NCBI RefSeq assembly: GCF_905201705.1
Contig: NZ_CAJKOX010000028.1
Coordinates: 1 to 62,169 of the forward strand
Direction of reading: 5' to 3'
DNA length: 62,169 bases
Source: an uncultured Marvinbryantia sp.
Lineage (GTDB): Bacteria > Bacillota > Clostridia > Lachnospirales > Lachnospiraceae
The notes under the pieces were generated by a model that was not told where the DNA came from, searched no databases, and saw only the letters and a program-made list of their open reading frames with translations. Both the position numbers and the translations under genes were made by a program. Below, one piece after another: positions 1 through 9,696 of the stretch (positions are counted from its first letter, which is position 1; the number at the start of each line of letters is the position of its first letter).

Positions 1-63
1 AAACTTGAAAAATCCTTTATTTTAAAGGAAAAATCACTTGACATTATAGGGAGGTGCATTGCC

Positions 64-1419
64 ATGTTAATAAAAATTAATATAGAAAATTTCAAATCGT
101 TTGATCAGGCAACGGAATTGACAATGATTTCGTCTAATAAAATACGCACAAATGCAGGACATCGCTTAAAGATTAAGAGTACACAGTTATTGAAATATGG
201 CGTTGTTTATGGCGCTAATGCGTCAGGAAAAACAAATCTGACAGAATTTTTTCGCTTTTTTAAAGAGTGTGTGCGGACTGGGATACCTATGGACGCGGTT
301 CAGATGTTTTGCAAGAATCGTGAAGAAAATAAGGACAGGAAAAGTAGCTTTGAAATTCAGATGACCGTAGGTGATAAGTTTTACGCATATGGGTTTTCCG
401 CAATTTTAAGTAAAAGGAAGATTACCGAAGAATGGCTTTATGAGTTATATCAAAATGGAACGGCACGTTGCCTGTTTGAAAGAGAAGGAAATAAACGTCC
501 GATATTAGATCCATCCATTACACTTACCAATACGGAAAGAAATAAGTTTGAGATTTACGCAGATGATTTCGAGGGTAATGAAAATTCCTTGTTCTTAACA
601 GAAATGAACAGAGGTAAGAAATATACCAGTCGTACAAAACTTATGTTTTTTAGAGATGTATTTGATTGGATACAGAATCATATTTCCGTCATCACACCAA
701 ATATACCGTTGATCGATTTAGAATATTACTATGATGATGATTCTTTGAAGTTGATTAATCAGTTGATTGAAACATTTGATACCGGAATCAATCAGGTTAA
801 GATTGAAGAAATTACATTGGATGAGTTGGAAAATGCTTTGCCGAAACCTGTTTTTGACAGGGTAATGAGTCATGTAAAAGGAAAACTTTCTGAACAGGAT
901 GAACCGTTTTTCCGTATGACTATGCGGTCAAATGAAAGCTTTTTCAACATTCAGGTGGAAGGGCATAATGAGCCAAAAGTGACAACGATCCGTTTGCATC
1001 ATAGCAGATCATTTTTCGATTTTGGATTTGAAGAAGAATCTGATGGTACGAGACGCTTGTTTGATTTAATGGATATGCTGTTAAATAAGCGGGATGATGT
1101 GCTTTATGTTGTGGATGAACTGGAAAGAAGCCTGCATCCAAAACTAACAGCAAGATTTTTGGAATTGTTTATGGAACTTCATAAAGAGGATAGGATGCAG
1201 CTATTGTTTACAACACATGAGTCTGCGATTATGGATCAGTCTATTTTCCGAAGGGATGAGATTTGGTTTGTGGAGCGTGATGCGGAAAATGCGAGTACGC
1301 TTTATTCATTAGACCGTTTTAAAGAACGCTATGATAAGGTGTTGAGTAAGGCATATCTGGAAGGCAGATATGGTGCTATTCCAGTGTTTTCATCTTTTCA
1401 TTTCAGAGAGGAGGAGTAA
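64..1419 (+). CDS. AAA-family ATPase of an RloA/RloB-like pair
   Basis: A 451-residue ATP-binding protein. The N-terminus (IKINIENFKSF) is typical of the OLD/AAA_15-AAA_21 ATPases found in defence loci. Walker A is GANASGKT at residues 50-57, and Walker B is VLYVVDELE near residues 345-353, followed by SLHPKLT and a C-terminal FTTHES histidine-switch motif. GGGAGGTG at 49-56 supports the start. The RloB-like gene starts 2 bp after its stop, so the two are one transcription unit. Such ATPase-RloB pairs are generally treated as restriction-linked or abortive-infection modules; that role is inferred from family. Base composition is more AT-rich than the decarboxylase gene that follows. A second, diverged pair lies at 60826-62169. 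Confidence 0.85.
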   Translation: MLIKINIENFKSFDQATELTMISSNKIRTNAGHRLKIKSTQLLKYGVVYGANASGKTNLTEFFRFFKECVRTGIPMDAVQMFCKNREENKDRKSSFEIQMTVGDKFYAYGFSAILSKRKITEEWLYELYQNGTARCLFEREGNKRPILDPSITLTNTERNKFEIYADDFEGNENSLFLTEMNRGKKYTSRTKLMFFRDVFDWIQNHISVITPNIPLIDLEYYYDDDSLKLINQLIETFDTGINQVKIEEITLDELENALPKPVFDRVMSHVKGKLSEQDEPFFRMTMRSNESFFNIQVEGHNEPKVTTIRLHHSRSFFDFGFEEESDGTRRLFDLMDMLLNKRDDVLYVVDELERSLHPKLTARFLELFMELHKEDRMQLLFTTHESAIMDQSIFRRDEIWFVERDAENASTLYSLDRFKERYDKVLSKAYLEGRYGAIPVFSSFHFREEE

Positions 1420-1421
1420 AC

Positions 1422-2123
1422 ATGGCGCCTGTCAGAAGTTATACAAATTGGAATAGCAGAGCAACAGATCAGGAGATGCAGCGAGAACCTTACCGGAAAT
1501 ATTTTTTTATCTGCGAGGGGGCAAATACAGAGACATGGTATTTTAGGAAATTGATTGACATTAGAAAATCCTTAAATATTCATCCCCTTATTGATATAAG
1601 ATTACTGGAGAAAACGGAAGATGACAGAGATATTAGCTATCCGAGAAGGCTGATTCGCTTTGCGGAATCGCAAAAAGACAATCCGGAAATATCTTTTGAT
1701 AAGGAACGGGACAAAATGATTATCGTATTTGATGCGGACATTTTCGAAAACAAAGTACAGGATTATGATGAAGTAATTGCGTTAGGAGAGAAAAACAATA
1801 TCCTTGCAGTAAGTAATCCGTCATTCGAATTGTTTCTGCTTCTTCATTTTGATGGTGCGTATGAAAGTGATATTTTTCCAAATGAGAAAGCAATCATCAG
1901 GAATGAAAAGGACGGAAATCAAACATTTATCTATCAGTTATTGTTAGGTAAGACGAGAGTTAATTCCAAGAAGAATCCTCAGATTGGCGAACTGGCAAGG
2001 AGAGTTGAGACAGCAATTATACAGGAGAAAAAACTTAATGAGGATATTCATGATTGCAAAGGGAAGATTACTTGTAATATTGGAAAAGTAATTGAAACTA
2101 TCCGTAATGATGATGGAGAATAA
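1422..2123 (+). CDS. RloB-like protein
   Basis: A 233-residue protein with the RloB N-terminal signature KYFFICEGANTETWYF, an EGxxTE-type acidic motif that resembles Toprim/OLD nuclease motif I. A second acidic cluster, MIIVFDADIFE, near residues 101-111, fits motif II of that fold. FELFLLLHF near 145-153 is another conserved RloB block. The gene follows the ATPase by 2 bp with GAGGAGGAG as ribosome site, so the two proteins probably act together. The nuclease role is inferred from the Toprim-like motifs; family assignment is fairly secure. Confidence 0.8.
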   Translation: MAPVRSYTNWNSRATDQEMQREPYRKYFFICEGANTETWYFRKLIDIRKSLNIHPLIDIRLLEKTEDDRDISYPRRLIRFAESQKDNPEISFDKERDKMIIVFDADIFENKVQDYDEVIALGEKNNILAVSNPSFELFLLLHFDGAYESDIFPNEKAIIRNEKDGNQTFIYQLLLGKTRVNSKKNPQIGELARRVETAIIQEKKLNEDIHDCKGKITCNIGKVIETIRNDDGE

Positions 2124-2196
2124 CAAATAACGTAATAACTGATTTTGGTATTTTTGCAGACCTGGATAAAATTCTGGAAATAGAATGGGAGAATAT

Positions 2197-3732
2197 ATGT
2201 CACAGAAGCTTTACGAGAAGTTGAAAGAATACGGAGGATCGGATGCCTATCCGTTTCATATGCCGGGGCATAAGCGCAGACTGGGTGTACCGGGAGAGTG
2301 CCTGGATATTGATATAACAGAGATAGACGGATTTGACAATCTTCATCACGCCGAAGGGATCTTGAAGGATGCGCAGGAGCGCGCGGCAAAACTGTATGGG
2401 AGTGAGGAGACATTTTATCTGGTCAACGGGAGCACGGCCGGTATTCTGGCGGCGATCTCCGCCTGTACATCATATGGCGGGAGACTTCTGATGGCGCGAA
2501 ACTGCCATAAGGCAGCCTATCATGCCGCAGAGCTTCGCGGGTTACATACGGTTTATGTATATCCGCAATGTGCCAGTGTTACAAAAAATCCGTCGGCAGA
2601 GGATGCGGACGATGCAGACAGGTCAGATAATGTTTATGAGACTCTGCAGAGGCAGCCGATGATCGGCGGCAGTATCCGCCCGGAGGATATTCAGGCAGCA
2701 CTGAGAGAAGATCGTGGGATCCAGGCGGTATTTATCACATCTCCAACGTATGAAGGAATTGTCTCGGACGTAGGCCGTATCGCAGAGATCACATATTCTT
2801 TTGGTATTCCGCTGATCGTCGATGAGGCGCACGGAGCACATTTTGGCTTTCATCCGTATTTCCCGGAAAGCTCTGTAAAAAAGGGCGCCGATATTGTAAT
2901 ACATAGCCTGCATAAAACACTGCCTTCCATGACGCAGACGGCGCTTCTGCATCGAAACGGAGCGCTCGTAAAAAGTGAAAGAATACGGAAGTATCTGGGA
3001 ATGTACCAGACGAGCAGCCCGTCGTATGTCTTTATGGCATCTATGGATGCATGTGTCGGGCTTTTGGAAACATATTCTCACACATTATTTGAGGATTTCG
3101 CCAAAAGGCTGGAGGGATTTGCGCAGGAGCTCTGCCGGTTAAAGCATATTCATATGTATAAAACAGAGGGGAGCGGCAATTTTCTGACAGGGCATGGAAT
3201 TTCGCAGGCGGAAGGTGTTTTTGCGATGGATCCGTCCAAGCTGGTACTTTGGGCGGAAGGAAAGAGCGGAAAGTGGTTAAGCGACCGGCTGCGTGAGCGG
3301 TTTCATCTGGAACTGGAGATGGAAGCAGGCAGCTATGCAATAGCGCTCACATCCATTGCGGATACGCAGGAGGGCTTTGACCGGCTGGCGGCAGCATTAA
3401 AGGAACTGGATGAAGAACTGGAAAAGAAAGATATTTTTCCGGCTCCTGCCGGGCGATACGGCAATGCGTTTTTACAAAATGAGCAGATACTTACAATAGC
3501 AGAAACGGATGAGCGGCCGCAGCAGAGGATACTGCTTGAGGATGCCGCAGGCAGGATCAGCGCAGAGTATATTTATTTATATCCGCCGGGAATCCCTTTG
3601 ATCGTGCCGGGAGAGGAAATCAGCCGGGAATTGATACGATACTTGTCAGACTGCCGGGATGCAGGCTTATCGCTGCAGGGGCTGCGTGACTATTCCGGAA
3701 AAACGATTTCTGTTATATTCGGTGAGAGATAA
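2197..3732 (+). CDS. Orn/Lys/Arg-type PLP decarboxylase
   Basis: A PLP-dependent amino-acid decarboxylase of the small Gram-positive SpeA/YaaO type (about 510 residues). YPFHMPGHKRR at the N-terminus and HSLHKTLPSMTQTALLH, with the Schiff-base lysine near residue 240, identify the family. The C-terminal domain ends at about 511. I chose ATG 2197 over 2185 because GGGAG at 2187-2191 is correctly spaced for it. In many Clostridia this gene directly precedes gmk-holB-ricT; here about 14.5 kb of sugar- and polyamine-transport genes lie between. The product would be cadaverine, agmatine or putrescine; which one cannot be told from sequence. The potABCD and saccharopine-dehydrogenase-like genes downstream fit a polyamine theme. 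Confidence 0.88.
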   Translation: MSQKLYEKLKEYGGSDAYPFHMPGHKRRLGVPGECLDIDITEIDGFDNLHHAEGILKDAQERAAKLYGSEETFYLVNGSTAGILAAISACTSYGGRLLMARNCHKAAYHAAELRGLHTVYVYPQCASVTKNPSAEDADDADRSDNVYETLQRQPMIGGSIRPEDIQAALREDRGIQAVFITSPTYEGIVSDVGRIAEITYSFGIPLIVDEAHGAHFGFHPYFPESSVKKGADIVIHSLHKTLPSMTQTALLHRNGALVKSERIRKYLGMYQTSSPSYVFMASMDACVGLLETYSHTLFEDFAKRLEGFAQELCRLKHIHMYKTEGSGNFLTGHGISQAEGVFAMDPSKLVLWAEGKSGKWLSDRLRERFHLELEMEAGSYAIALTSIADTQEGFDRLAAALKELDEELEKKDIFPAPAGRYGNAFLQNEQILTIAETDERPQQRILLEDAAGRISAEYIYLYPPGIPLIVPGEEISRELIRYLSDCRDAGLSLQGLRDYSGKTISVIFGER

Positions 3733-3815
3733 AAAAGGTGAAAAAAGTAGAATATATGATATGAAAATAATCCACTATTTTGAAAGAATGCTGTCTGTAT
3801 TTTGCCTGTTTTGAA

Positions 3816-3824
3816 TGCTATACT
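3816..3824 (+). promoter_or_regulatory. Extended -10 promoter of the sugar ABC operon
   Basis: TGC-TATACT at 3816-3824 matches an extended -10 element (TGN-TATAAT). No good -35 is visible 16-18 bp upstream. It lies 46 bp before the solute-binding protein start. Confidence 0.45.
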
Positions 3825-3870
3825 TTTTGCAACAGCAACGAGATACCAAATTTTTAAGGAGGGTAACAAA

Positions 3871-5154
3871 ATGAAAAAGAGATGGTGTTCAATCGCACTG
3901 ACAGCAGCAATGGTGGTAAGTATGGCAGCCGGATCTGCACTGACCGTAAGCGCAGAGGAGGAGATTACACTGAGAGTGTTCTCCAATCTGCCGGACAGAA
4001 AGAACGGACAGGGACTTGTGGAGCAGATGCTGATCGATGAGTACATGGAGGCAAATCCGAACGTAAAGATCGAAGTGGAAGCATTGGATGAGGAAGCTTA
4101 CAAGACAAAATTCAAAGCATACGCAATGGAAGGTATGCCGGATGTTGTAAATATCTGGGGACAGCCTTCCTTCCTGGATGAAGTACTGGATGCCGGCGTT
4201 CTGGCAGAGCTGAATGAAGCAGATTACGCAGACTACAAATTTATTGAAGGATCTCTTGAGGGCTTCAAGAAAGACGGCAAGCTGTACGGGCTTCCGAGAA
4301 ACACAGACGTAGCTGTTTTCTACTACAATCAGAAAATGTTCGAGGACAACGGATGGAGCGTTCCGGAAACATATGATGAGCTTTTAGGACTGGCTTCTAC
4401 GATTACAGAAGCAGGTATCATTCCGGTAGCAATGGACGGAGGAGACGACTGGCCGATGGCAGTATATCTCTCAGATCTGCTTTACAAGATTACCGGTGAT
4501 TACAGAGAGACGGTATCCGGCGCTATCGCAAACGGCGATTTCTCTGATCCGGCATTCACACAGGCAACACAGCTTCTGAAGGATGCTGCAGATGCAGGTC
4601 TGTTCCAGGTAGGTTATGATTCCCAGGATTACGGAACAGCTATGAACCTGTTTACAAACGGACAGGCTGCTATGTTCTACATGGGAAGCTGGGAAACCTC
4701 GATGGCAACGAACGAAGATATTCCGGAGGAGATCCGCACGAATATCCGCGTGTTCACAATGCCGACAGTAGAGGGCGGAGCAGCAACAGCAACAGATATT
4801 GAAGCATGGAACGGCGGCGGATATGCAGTTTCTGCATCCTCCGAAGTAAAAGATGAAGCAGTGAAGTTCCTGAACTTCATGTATCAGCCGGATAAGCTTT
4901 CCAAGTATGGATGGGAGAATGGCGTTGGTATGTCAGCACAGGATCAGTCAGAGTACATGACCGGAGAAGAGACAGAGCTGATGAAACAGATCGTTGATAT
5001 CGTGTCTGCTGCAACAAGCGTATCCGGAACACCGGTTAATGACTGTGGTCCGTCCGCATTCAAGACAAGTATTGAGAGCGAGATCCAGAGCGTTTCTAAC
5101 GGAACAACAGATATTGATACTTTCCTGGCAAACATTGGAACAGCCTGCAAATAA
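3871..5154 (+). CDS. Sugar ABC transporter, substrate-binding protein (family 1)
   Basis: A 427-residue extracellular solute-binding protein. It has a signal peptide (KKRW, then a hydrophobic stretch, then a VSA-EEE cleavage site near residue 28). The family-1 fold is visible in ITLRVFSN, MPDVVNIWG, LYGLPRNTDVAVFYYNQKMF and later AMFYMGSWE. ATG 3871 has AAGGAGGG 8 bp upstream; the upstream in-frame ATG at 3802 has no ribosome site. There is no lipobox cysteine, unusual for a Gram-positive binding protein. Two permeases follow with no ATPase gene, so a shared MsmX-type ATPase elsewhere is presumably used. The GH30 gene in the same run suggests a glucoside or glucan oligosaccharide as substrate (inference). 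Confidence 0.9.
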   Translation: MKKRWCSIALTAAMVVSMAAGSALTVSAEEEITLRVFSNLPDRKNGQGLVEQMLIDEYMEANPNVKIEVEALDEEAYKTKFKAYAMEGMPDVVNIWGQPSFLDEVLDAGVLAELNEADYADYKFIEGSLEGFKKDGKLYGLPRNTDVAVFYYNQKMFEDNGWSVPETYDELLGLASTITEAGIIPVAMDGGDDWPMAVYLSDLLYKITGDYRETVSGAIANGDFSDPAFTQATQLLKDAADAGLFQVGYDSQDYGTAMNLFTNGQAAMFYMGSWETSMATNEDIPEEIRTNIRVFTMPTVEGGAATATDIEAWNGGGYAVSASSEVKDEAVKFLNFMYQPDKLSKYGWENGVGMSAQDQSEYMTGEETELMKQIVDIVSAATSVSGTPVNDCGPSAFKTSIESEIQSVSNGTTDIDTFLANIGTACK

Positions 5155-5286
5155 GCTGGTATTGATTGCAAGAGGGTAAATGGCAAAGCGGTTGTCCTTT
5201 GGGCAGCCGCTTTCTATACCATCGTTTGTAAGGAAATGCACCGATGACGCGTTTTCTGTATGAACAGTAGAAAGGAATTGGATATT

Positions 5287-6168
5287 ATGAAAAAAATGTA
5301 CAGCAATAAGCTGGTGATCGCGACGCTGGTCATTCCGGGAGTTGTGCTTTTTGTATTTGCGATTCTGGCGCCGATCTGCCTGAGTGTTTACTATTCTGTT
5401 ACGAATTATTCCGGCATGGGTTCCTATGACTTTATAGGGCTGGACAATTATGCGGCATTGATGAAGGATACCGCATTTTTCACGGCACTTCGCAATTCAC
5501 TTTTGCTTGCGATCGGATTTATCTGCATCCAGCATCCGCTTGCGATTATTACGGCAGCGGTGCTTGATAAAAAGGGCGGAAGGGGAGAAGGATTTTTCCG
5601 CTGCGTGTACTTTATCCCCAATGTAATTTCGGTAGCGGTCATCGCTTACCTGTGGAAATTTATCTACGATCCCAATTTTGGCCTGTTGAATAACATCCTG
5701 AAGATCTTTGGTCAGAAGCCTGTCAACTGGCTTAGTGCGGAGAACGCTATCTGGTCCGTGCTTGTGGTGCTGATCTGGCACGGATTTGGCTGGGGAATGC
5801 TGATCTATTATTCCGGCATCAAAAATATAGACCCGACGCTGTATGAGGCGGCAGCCATTGACGGTGCGACGCAGACGCAGACCTTTCTGCGCGTGACGCT
5901 TCCTCTGATGAAGCCGGTTATTCAGGTAAATGTGACGATGGCAGTGATCTCTGCGCTGAAGCAGATGGAGACCGTATATCTGCTGACGAACGGCGGACCG
6001 GGCAATGCCACACAATTCACGGCAACCTACCTTTATCAGCAGGCATTTAAATCTTTCAAATATGGATATGGTAATGCGATCAGCGTAGTGTTTGTTATTA
6101 TCTGTCTTCTTGCAACTGTTATTTTAAATAAGGTGTTTGAAGAACGTCAGCCAAAGGAGGTGCGGTAA
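5287..6168 (+). CDS. Sugar ABC transporter permease (MalF/UgpA type)
   Basis: A 293-residue inner-membrane permease with six predicted transmembrane segments. The EAA loop (YEAAAIDGATQTQTFLRVTLP) sits near residues 190-210 and contacts the ATPase. ATG 5287 (MKKMYSNK) follows AAAGGA at 5271-5276; the in-frame ATG at 5260 is less well placed. It follows the binding protein and abuts the second permease (stop at 6168, start at 6169). This is the first of the two usual permeases of a CUT1 sugar importer. Confidence 0.9.
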   Translation: MKKMYSNKLVIATLVIPGVVLFVFAILAPICLSVYYSVTNYSGMGSYDFIGLDNYAALMKDTAFFTALRNSLLLAIGFICIQHPLAIITAAVLDKKGGRGEGFFRCVYFIPNVISVAVIAYLWKFIYDPNFGLLNNILKIFGQKPVNWLSAENAIWSVLVVLIWHGFGWGMLIYYSGIKNIDPTLYEAAAIDGATQTQTFLRVTLPLMKPVIQVNVTMAVISALKQMETVYLLTNGGPGNATQFTATYLYQQAFKSFKYGYGNAISVVFVIICLLATVILNKVFEERQPKEVR

Positions 6169-7014
6169 ATGAATACAGCAGGTAAGAAAAAGCTTACGGT
6201 AGGAAATGTGATCTTGTGGGTGATCCTGATCTGCGTGGCTGTGATTCAGATCTTTCCTCTGATCTGGCTGCTTGACTTTTCTCTGGCGAGCAGTACGGAA
6301 ATGTTTACAAGCGGTCTTTTGATTATTCCGGAGAAAATTCAGTGGGGCAACTATGTAAAGGCATTTGTAGATGGTAATTTTCTTCATTATCTGCGCAACA
6401 GTGTACTGATCAATGGTCTTGCAGTCGTGCTGGTCATTCTCATTTCTATCATGTCGGCATTTGCCTGCCGCAGAATGCAGTGGAAATTAAGCGGATTTGT
6501 GAAAACGCTGCTTCTCATGGGGATGATGATACCGATCCATGCCACGCTGCTTCCGAACTATAAGATTTACAGTATGTTGCATATGACGGACACGATCTGG
6601 GCGCTGCTGATCCCTTATGTGGCATTTTCACTTCCGCAGGGGCTGTTTTTGATGACCAGCTTTATGGAGTCTGTGCCTGTGGAGCTGGAAGAGGCGGCTG
6701 TCATGGACGGATGTGGAATCTACCGCATTATTTTCCAGATCATAACACCGATGCTGAAGGCATCTATTGCAACAGTTTCCATTATGACGTTTTTGAATAA
6801 CTGGAATGAATTTATGATGGCGAGTACCTATCTGAGCACACCTACGTGGAAGACGCTGCCATTTTCCGTGCTGGAATTTACCGGCCAGTATTCTTCCAAC
6901 TATGCGGTGCAGTTCGCGGTCATGGCGCTGACAGCAGCACCGGCGGTTATCGTCTATATGGCGCTGAATAAACACATTACCAAAGGTGTGGCGATGGGTG
7001 CTGTAAAAGGCTGA
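6169..7014 (+). CDS. Sugar ABC transporter permease (MalG/AraQ type)
   Basis: A 281-residue permease that completes the CUT1 importer. The EAA loop is VELEEAAVMDGCGIYRIIFQ near residues 165-185, and the C-terminus KGVAMGAVKG is typical of MalG-like subunits. AAAGGAGGTG lies just upstream, inside the end of the previous gene, so translation is likely coupled. The sensor kinase starts 88 bp downstream. Confidence 0.9.
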   Translation: MNTAGKKKLTVGNVILWVILICVAVIQIFPLIWLLDFSLASSTEMFTSGLLIIPEKIQWGNYVKAFVDGNFLHYLRNSVLINGLAVVLVILISIMSAFACRRMQWKLSGFVKTLLLMGMMIPIHATLLPNYKIYSMLHMTDTIWALLIPYVAFSLPQGLFLMTSFMESVPVELEEAAVMDGCGIYRIIFQIITPMLKASIATVSIMTFLNNWNEFMMASTYLSTPTWKTLPFSVLEFTGQYSSNYAVQFAVMALTAAPAVIVYMALNKHITKGVAMGAVKG

Positions 7015-7102
7015 TGCCGACGGACAGAATCCTGAAAATATCTGACAGCTCCTGTGATGTGTGATAAAATATGATTATACAGTAAACGCAGGAGGAATCG
7101 CG

Positions 7103-8941
7103 ATGAGAAGGATTAAGGAAGACATCCGGAATCTGTCGATCGGGAAGAAAATTATTTTTTATACGTATATTGTAATTATACCTATCTTGGTTCTGATCTG
7201 CATTGCGGTGACCGGATACCGGTATTACATAAATCAGCAGGAATATCTGGTTCAACAGAAAGCGGGAATGAATAATCTGGCGCTTTCTCTCAATATTGTC
7301 GAGGAGGATGTCCGGTATCTGTCGCTGAATCTGGCGATCAACCAGGAGATACAGGATGTACTGACCTCGGAGAATGCACAGACACTGAATAACGATGCGC
7401 AGCTCTGGCAGCACCGGACGCCGGTACAGACGATAGAAGATACCATGGCGCTGAAGGGATATATCAAAACACTGTCTATCTATCCGGAAAATGGCGTTTT
7501 TCCTTATCTGCGCTGTATTGATTCAAGCAGCTCTTATATTTCAGATTTAGATGAGCTGAAGGCGACGCACGCGTACCGGAAAGCTGTGGAGCTGCAGGGA
7601 AAAGGCCTGTGGGTGAGCGCGGCGAAGGGCAGCGGAGAGATCTATCAGGCAAATCGTTCGGAAAAGCTGGTTTTGTGCCGGGCAATTTTTAACCAGTCCC
7701 GCAGCAGACTTCTTGGCTATCTGACGATCGGAATCTCGCAGGAAACGGTGGAAAAATTGTGCCGCAGCGTTCTGGGATCTGACGAGGACGGAATTATTCT
7801 GTTAGATAAAGGCGGCAATGAGATCATCAGCTATGGGTATGTAGAGGATGAAATGAGGCAGTATCTGCAGGAGGAACGGCTGACAACTGCTGCAGAGTAT
7901 CATGGCACAAAGGGGAAATGGGAGATTTATACCGGTCCTATTTCGGATGCCGGATGGCATGTCTGCAAAATTATGCCGAAACAGGGACTTTTCGATCTTT
8001 TGCGGGAGGTAGTTTATATACCGCTTCTGCTTTTGCTCGGCATGGTATTTGCCATGTGGCCGATCGTACATGCACTGTCCAAACGGATCAGCCAACCCCT
8101 GCAGACGGTCTGTGAAGCTATGGTGCAGTTCCGGCAGGGGGATTTTGAACAGCAGGTAGAGATTCAGACGAATGATGAAGTGGGGCAGGTGGCTGCCTGC
8201 TTCAATCAGATGGTAACGGATATCCGGGAGCTGATCAATAAGAATTACATCCTGGTCCTGAAGGAGCGGGAGAGTGAGCTGGCGATCCTGCAGGCTCAGA
8301 TCAATCCGCATTTTTTGTATAATGCCCTGGACAGTATTTACTGGCAGGCAACAGGCGAGGGCGATGAGGCAACGGCTGAGAGTATTTACGAGCTGGCACA
8401 GCTTTTCCGCCTGGTGCTGGGGCAGGGAAAGCGCCGGGTGACGGTAGAGATGGAGATGGCGCTGCTGGAGCGGTATCTGGAGATTCAGAAGCTGCGTTTT
8501 CAGAAACAGTTGGAATATCACATAAATATGGAACCGGCGGTCCGGCATGAAATGATCCCGAAGCTGATCCTGGAGCCTTTTGTAGAGAATTCTGTGATCC
8601 ATGGAATGCAGAGCAGTACGGCAGAGTTTATACTGACAGTAACGGCAAAAACGGATGGTGAGTATCTTGAGTTTCTCATACAGGATACAGGAGTGGGGAT
8701 GAACGAAACCCAGCTTCGGAATATCTGGGAAAAAGATTATGAAAAAGCATTTACCGGACAGAAAATAGGACGTTATGGCATCCGTAATGTAAAAGAACGT
8801 CTGGAATTGGAGTATGGAGAGAAAGCTTATTTGAATATTGAGAGCCGTGTGGGCGAGGGCACGCTGATAACGATCCGCATTCCTGCTTTGCAGTCAGAAG
8901 AGGATACGGCCGGGCAGAAAGAGGATATGGTTCAGCAGTAA
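7103..8941 (+). CDS. YesM-type sensor histidine kinase
   Basis: A 612-residue membrane sensor kinase. A first transmembrane helix (near 20-45) and a second (VVYIPLLLLLGMVFAMWPIVHAL, about 305-325) bracket a large extracellular sensor. HAMP (SKRISQPLQ) follows, then the His_kinase domain with QINPHFLYNALDSIYWQ carrying the phospho-acceptor histidine, and a HATPase_c domain (PKLILEPFVENSVIHG, DTGVGM). ATG 7103 has AGGAGG at 7090-7095, better than the upstream start at 7061. It pairs with the AraC-type regulator 15 bp downstream and probably senses the sugar handled by the neighbouring ABC genes. Confidence 0.9.
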   Translation: MRRIKEDIRNLSIGKKIIFYTYIVIIPILVLICIAVTGYRYYINQQEYLVQQKAGMNNLALSLNIVEEDVRYLSLNLAINQEIQDVLTSENAQTLNNDAQLWQHRTPVQTIEDTMALKGYIKTLSIYPENGVFPYLRCIDSSSSYISDLDELKATHAYRKAVELQGKGLWVSAAKGSGEIYQANRSEKLVLCRAIFNQSRSRLLGYLTIGISQETVEKLCRSVLGSDEDGIILLDKGGNEIISYGYVEDEMRQYLQEERLTTAAEYHGTKGKWEIYTGPISDAGWHVCKIMPKQGLFDLLREVVYIPLLLLLGMVFAMWPIVHALSKRISQPLQTVCEAMVQFRQGDFEQQVEIQTNDEVGQVAACFNQMVTDIRELINKNYILVLKERESELAILQAQINPHFLYNALDSIYWQATGEGDEATAESIYELAQLFRLVLGQGKRRVTVEMEMALLERYLEIQKLRFQKQLEYHINMEPAVRHEMIPKLILEPFVENSVIHGMQSSTAEFILTVTAKTDGEYLEFLIQDTGVGMNETQLRNIWEKDYEKAFTGQKIGRYGIRNVKERLELEYGEKAYLNIESRVGEGTLITIRIPALQSEEDTAGQKEDMVQQ

Positions 8942-8956
8942 GCAGAGAGGGATGAA

Positions 8957-9685
8957 ATGACACTAAGATTATTAATAGCAGAAGATGAGGACATGATCCG
9001 CAATGGAATTGAGAAGTATATCCGGCTTCATACGGATCGGTTCGCTCAGATTTATACAGCCCAAAACGGGCAGGAGGCACTGGACATTATTTTTCAAAGC
9101 CGGCCGGATATTATGCTTCTGGACGTACAGATGCCGCTGAAGGATGGGATCGAGGTTATGAAGGAGGCAAAGGGGGCGGATATTCTGCCGGCGACGATTA
9201 TACTCAGCGGATTCGAGGAATTCCGGTATGCGCAGCAGGCGCTGAATTACGGCGCAAAAAATTATATGCTGAAGCCCAGCCGTTCCTCGGATATCCTCGC
9301 GCAGATCCTGAAGATTGCAGATGATATAGAGGGTCCGGACAGGAAGGAAACGGTGGAAGAAGGCAATAATTCCGGGCTTGTAGAGCGGGCAAGAGAGTAT
9401 ATGGAGGAATATTACTGCAAAGACCTGACTCTGCAGAAGGTAGCGGAAGTGGTGGGAATTTCCCCTGGGTATCTCTCGACCCTGTTTTCCCAGTTCCTTG
9501 GTGTCGGATTCGTTGATTATCTTAATCGTGTGAGAATAGAACATGCATGTGCTTATCTGAAACAAAATTATTTTAAAACGTATGAGATCGCATATAAAGT
9601 GGGATTCCACGATGAGAAGTATTTTACGCGGGTGTTTAAAAAGGTAACCGGAATGACACCCAGCGAGTATAAGAAAAATCATTGA
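8957..9685 (+). CDS. YesN-type response regulator (REC + AraC HTH)
   Basis: A 242-residue response regulator. The receiver domain covers residues 1-120, with an acidic pocket at AEDED and phospho-acceptor aspartate in IMLLDVQMP. A C-terminal AraC-type double helix-turn-helix spans about 140-242 (LQKVAEVVGISPGYLS and AYKVGFHDEKYFTRVFKK). It is the partner of the YesM kinase just upstream and likely activates the sugar ABC/GH30 genes. The GH30 start lies 12 bp after its stop. Confidence 0.9.
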   Translation: MTLRLLIAEDEDMIRNGIEKYIRLHTDRFAQIYTAQNGQEALDIIFQSRPDIMLLDVQMPLKDGIEVMKEAKGADILPATIILSGFEEFRYAQQALNYGAKNYMLKPSRSSDILAQILKIADDIEGPDRKETVEEGNNSGLVERAREYMEEYYCKDLTLQKVAEVVGISPGYLSTLFSQFLGVGFVDYLNRVRIEHACAYLKQNYFKTYEIAYKVGFHDEKYFTRVFKKVTGMTPSEYKKNH

Positions 9686-9696
9686 GAGGACAGCTT

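Noticed and set aside
38..43. TTGACA before the first ATPase as a -35 box
   Set aside because: Too close to the start codon (64) to fit a -10 and a ribosome site; probably chance.
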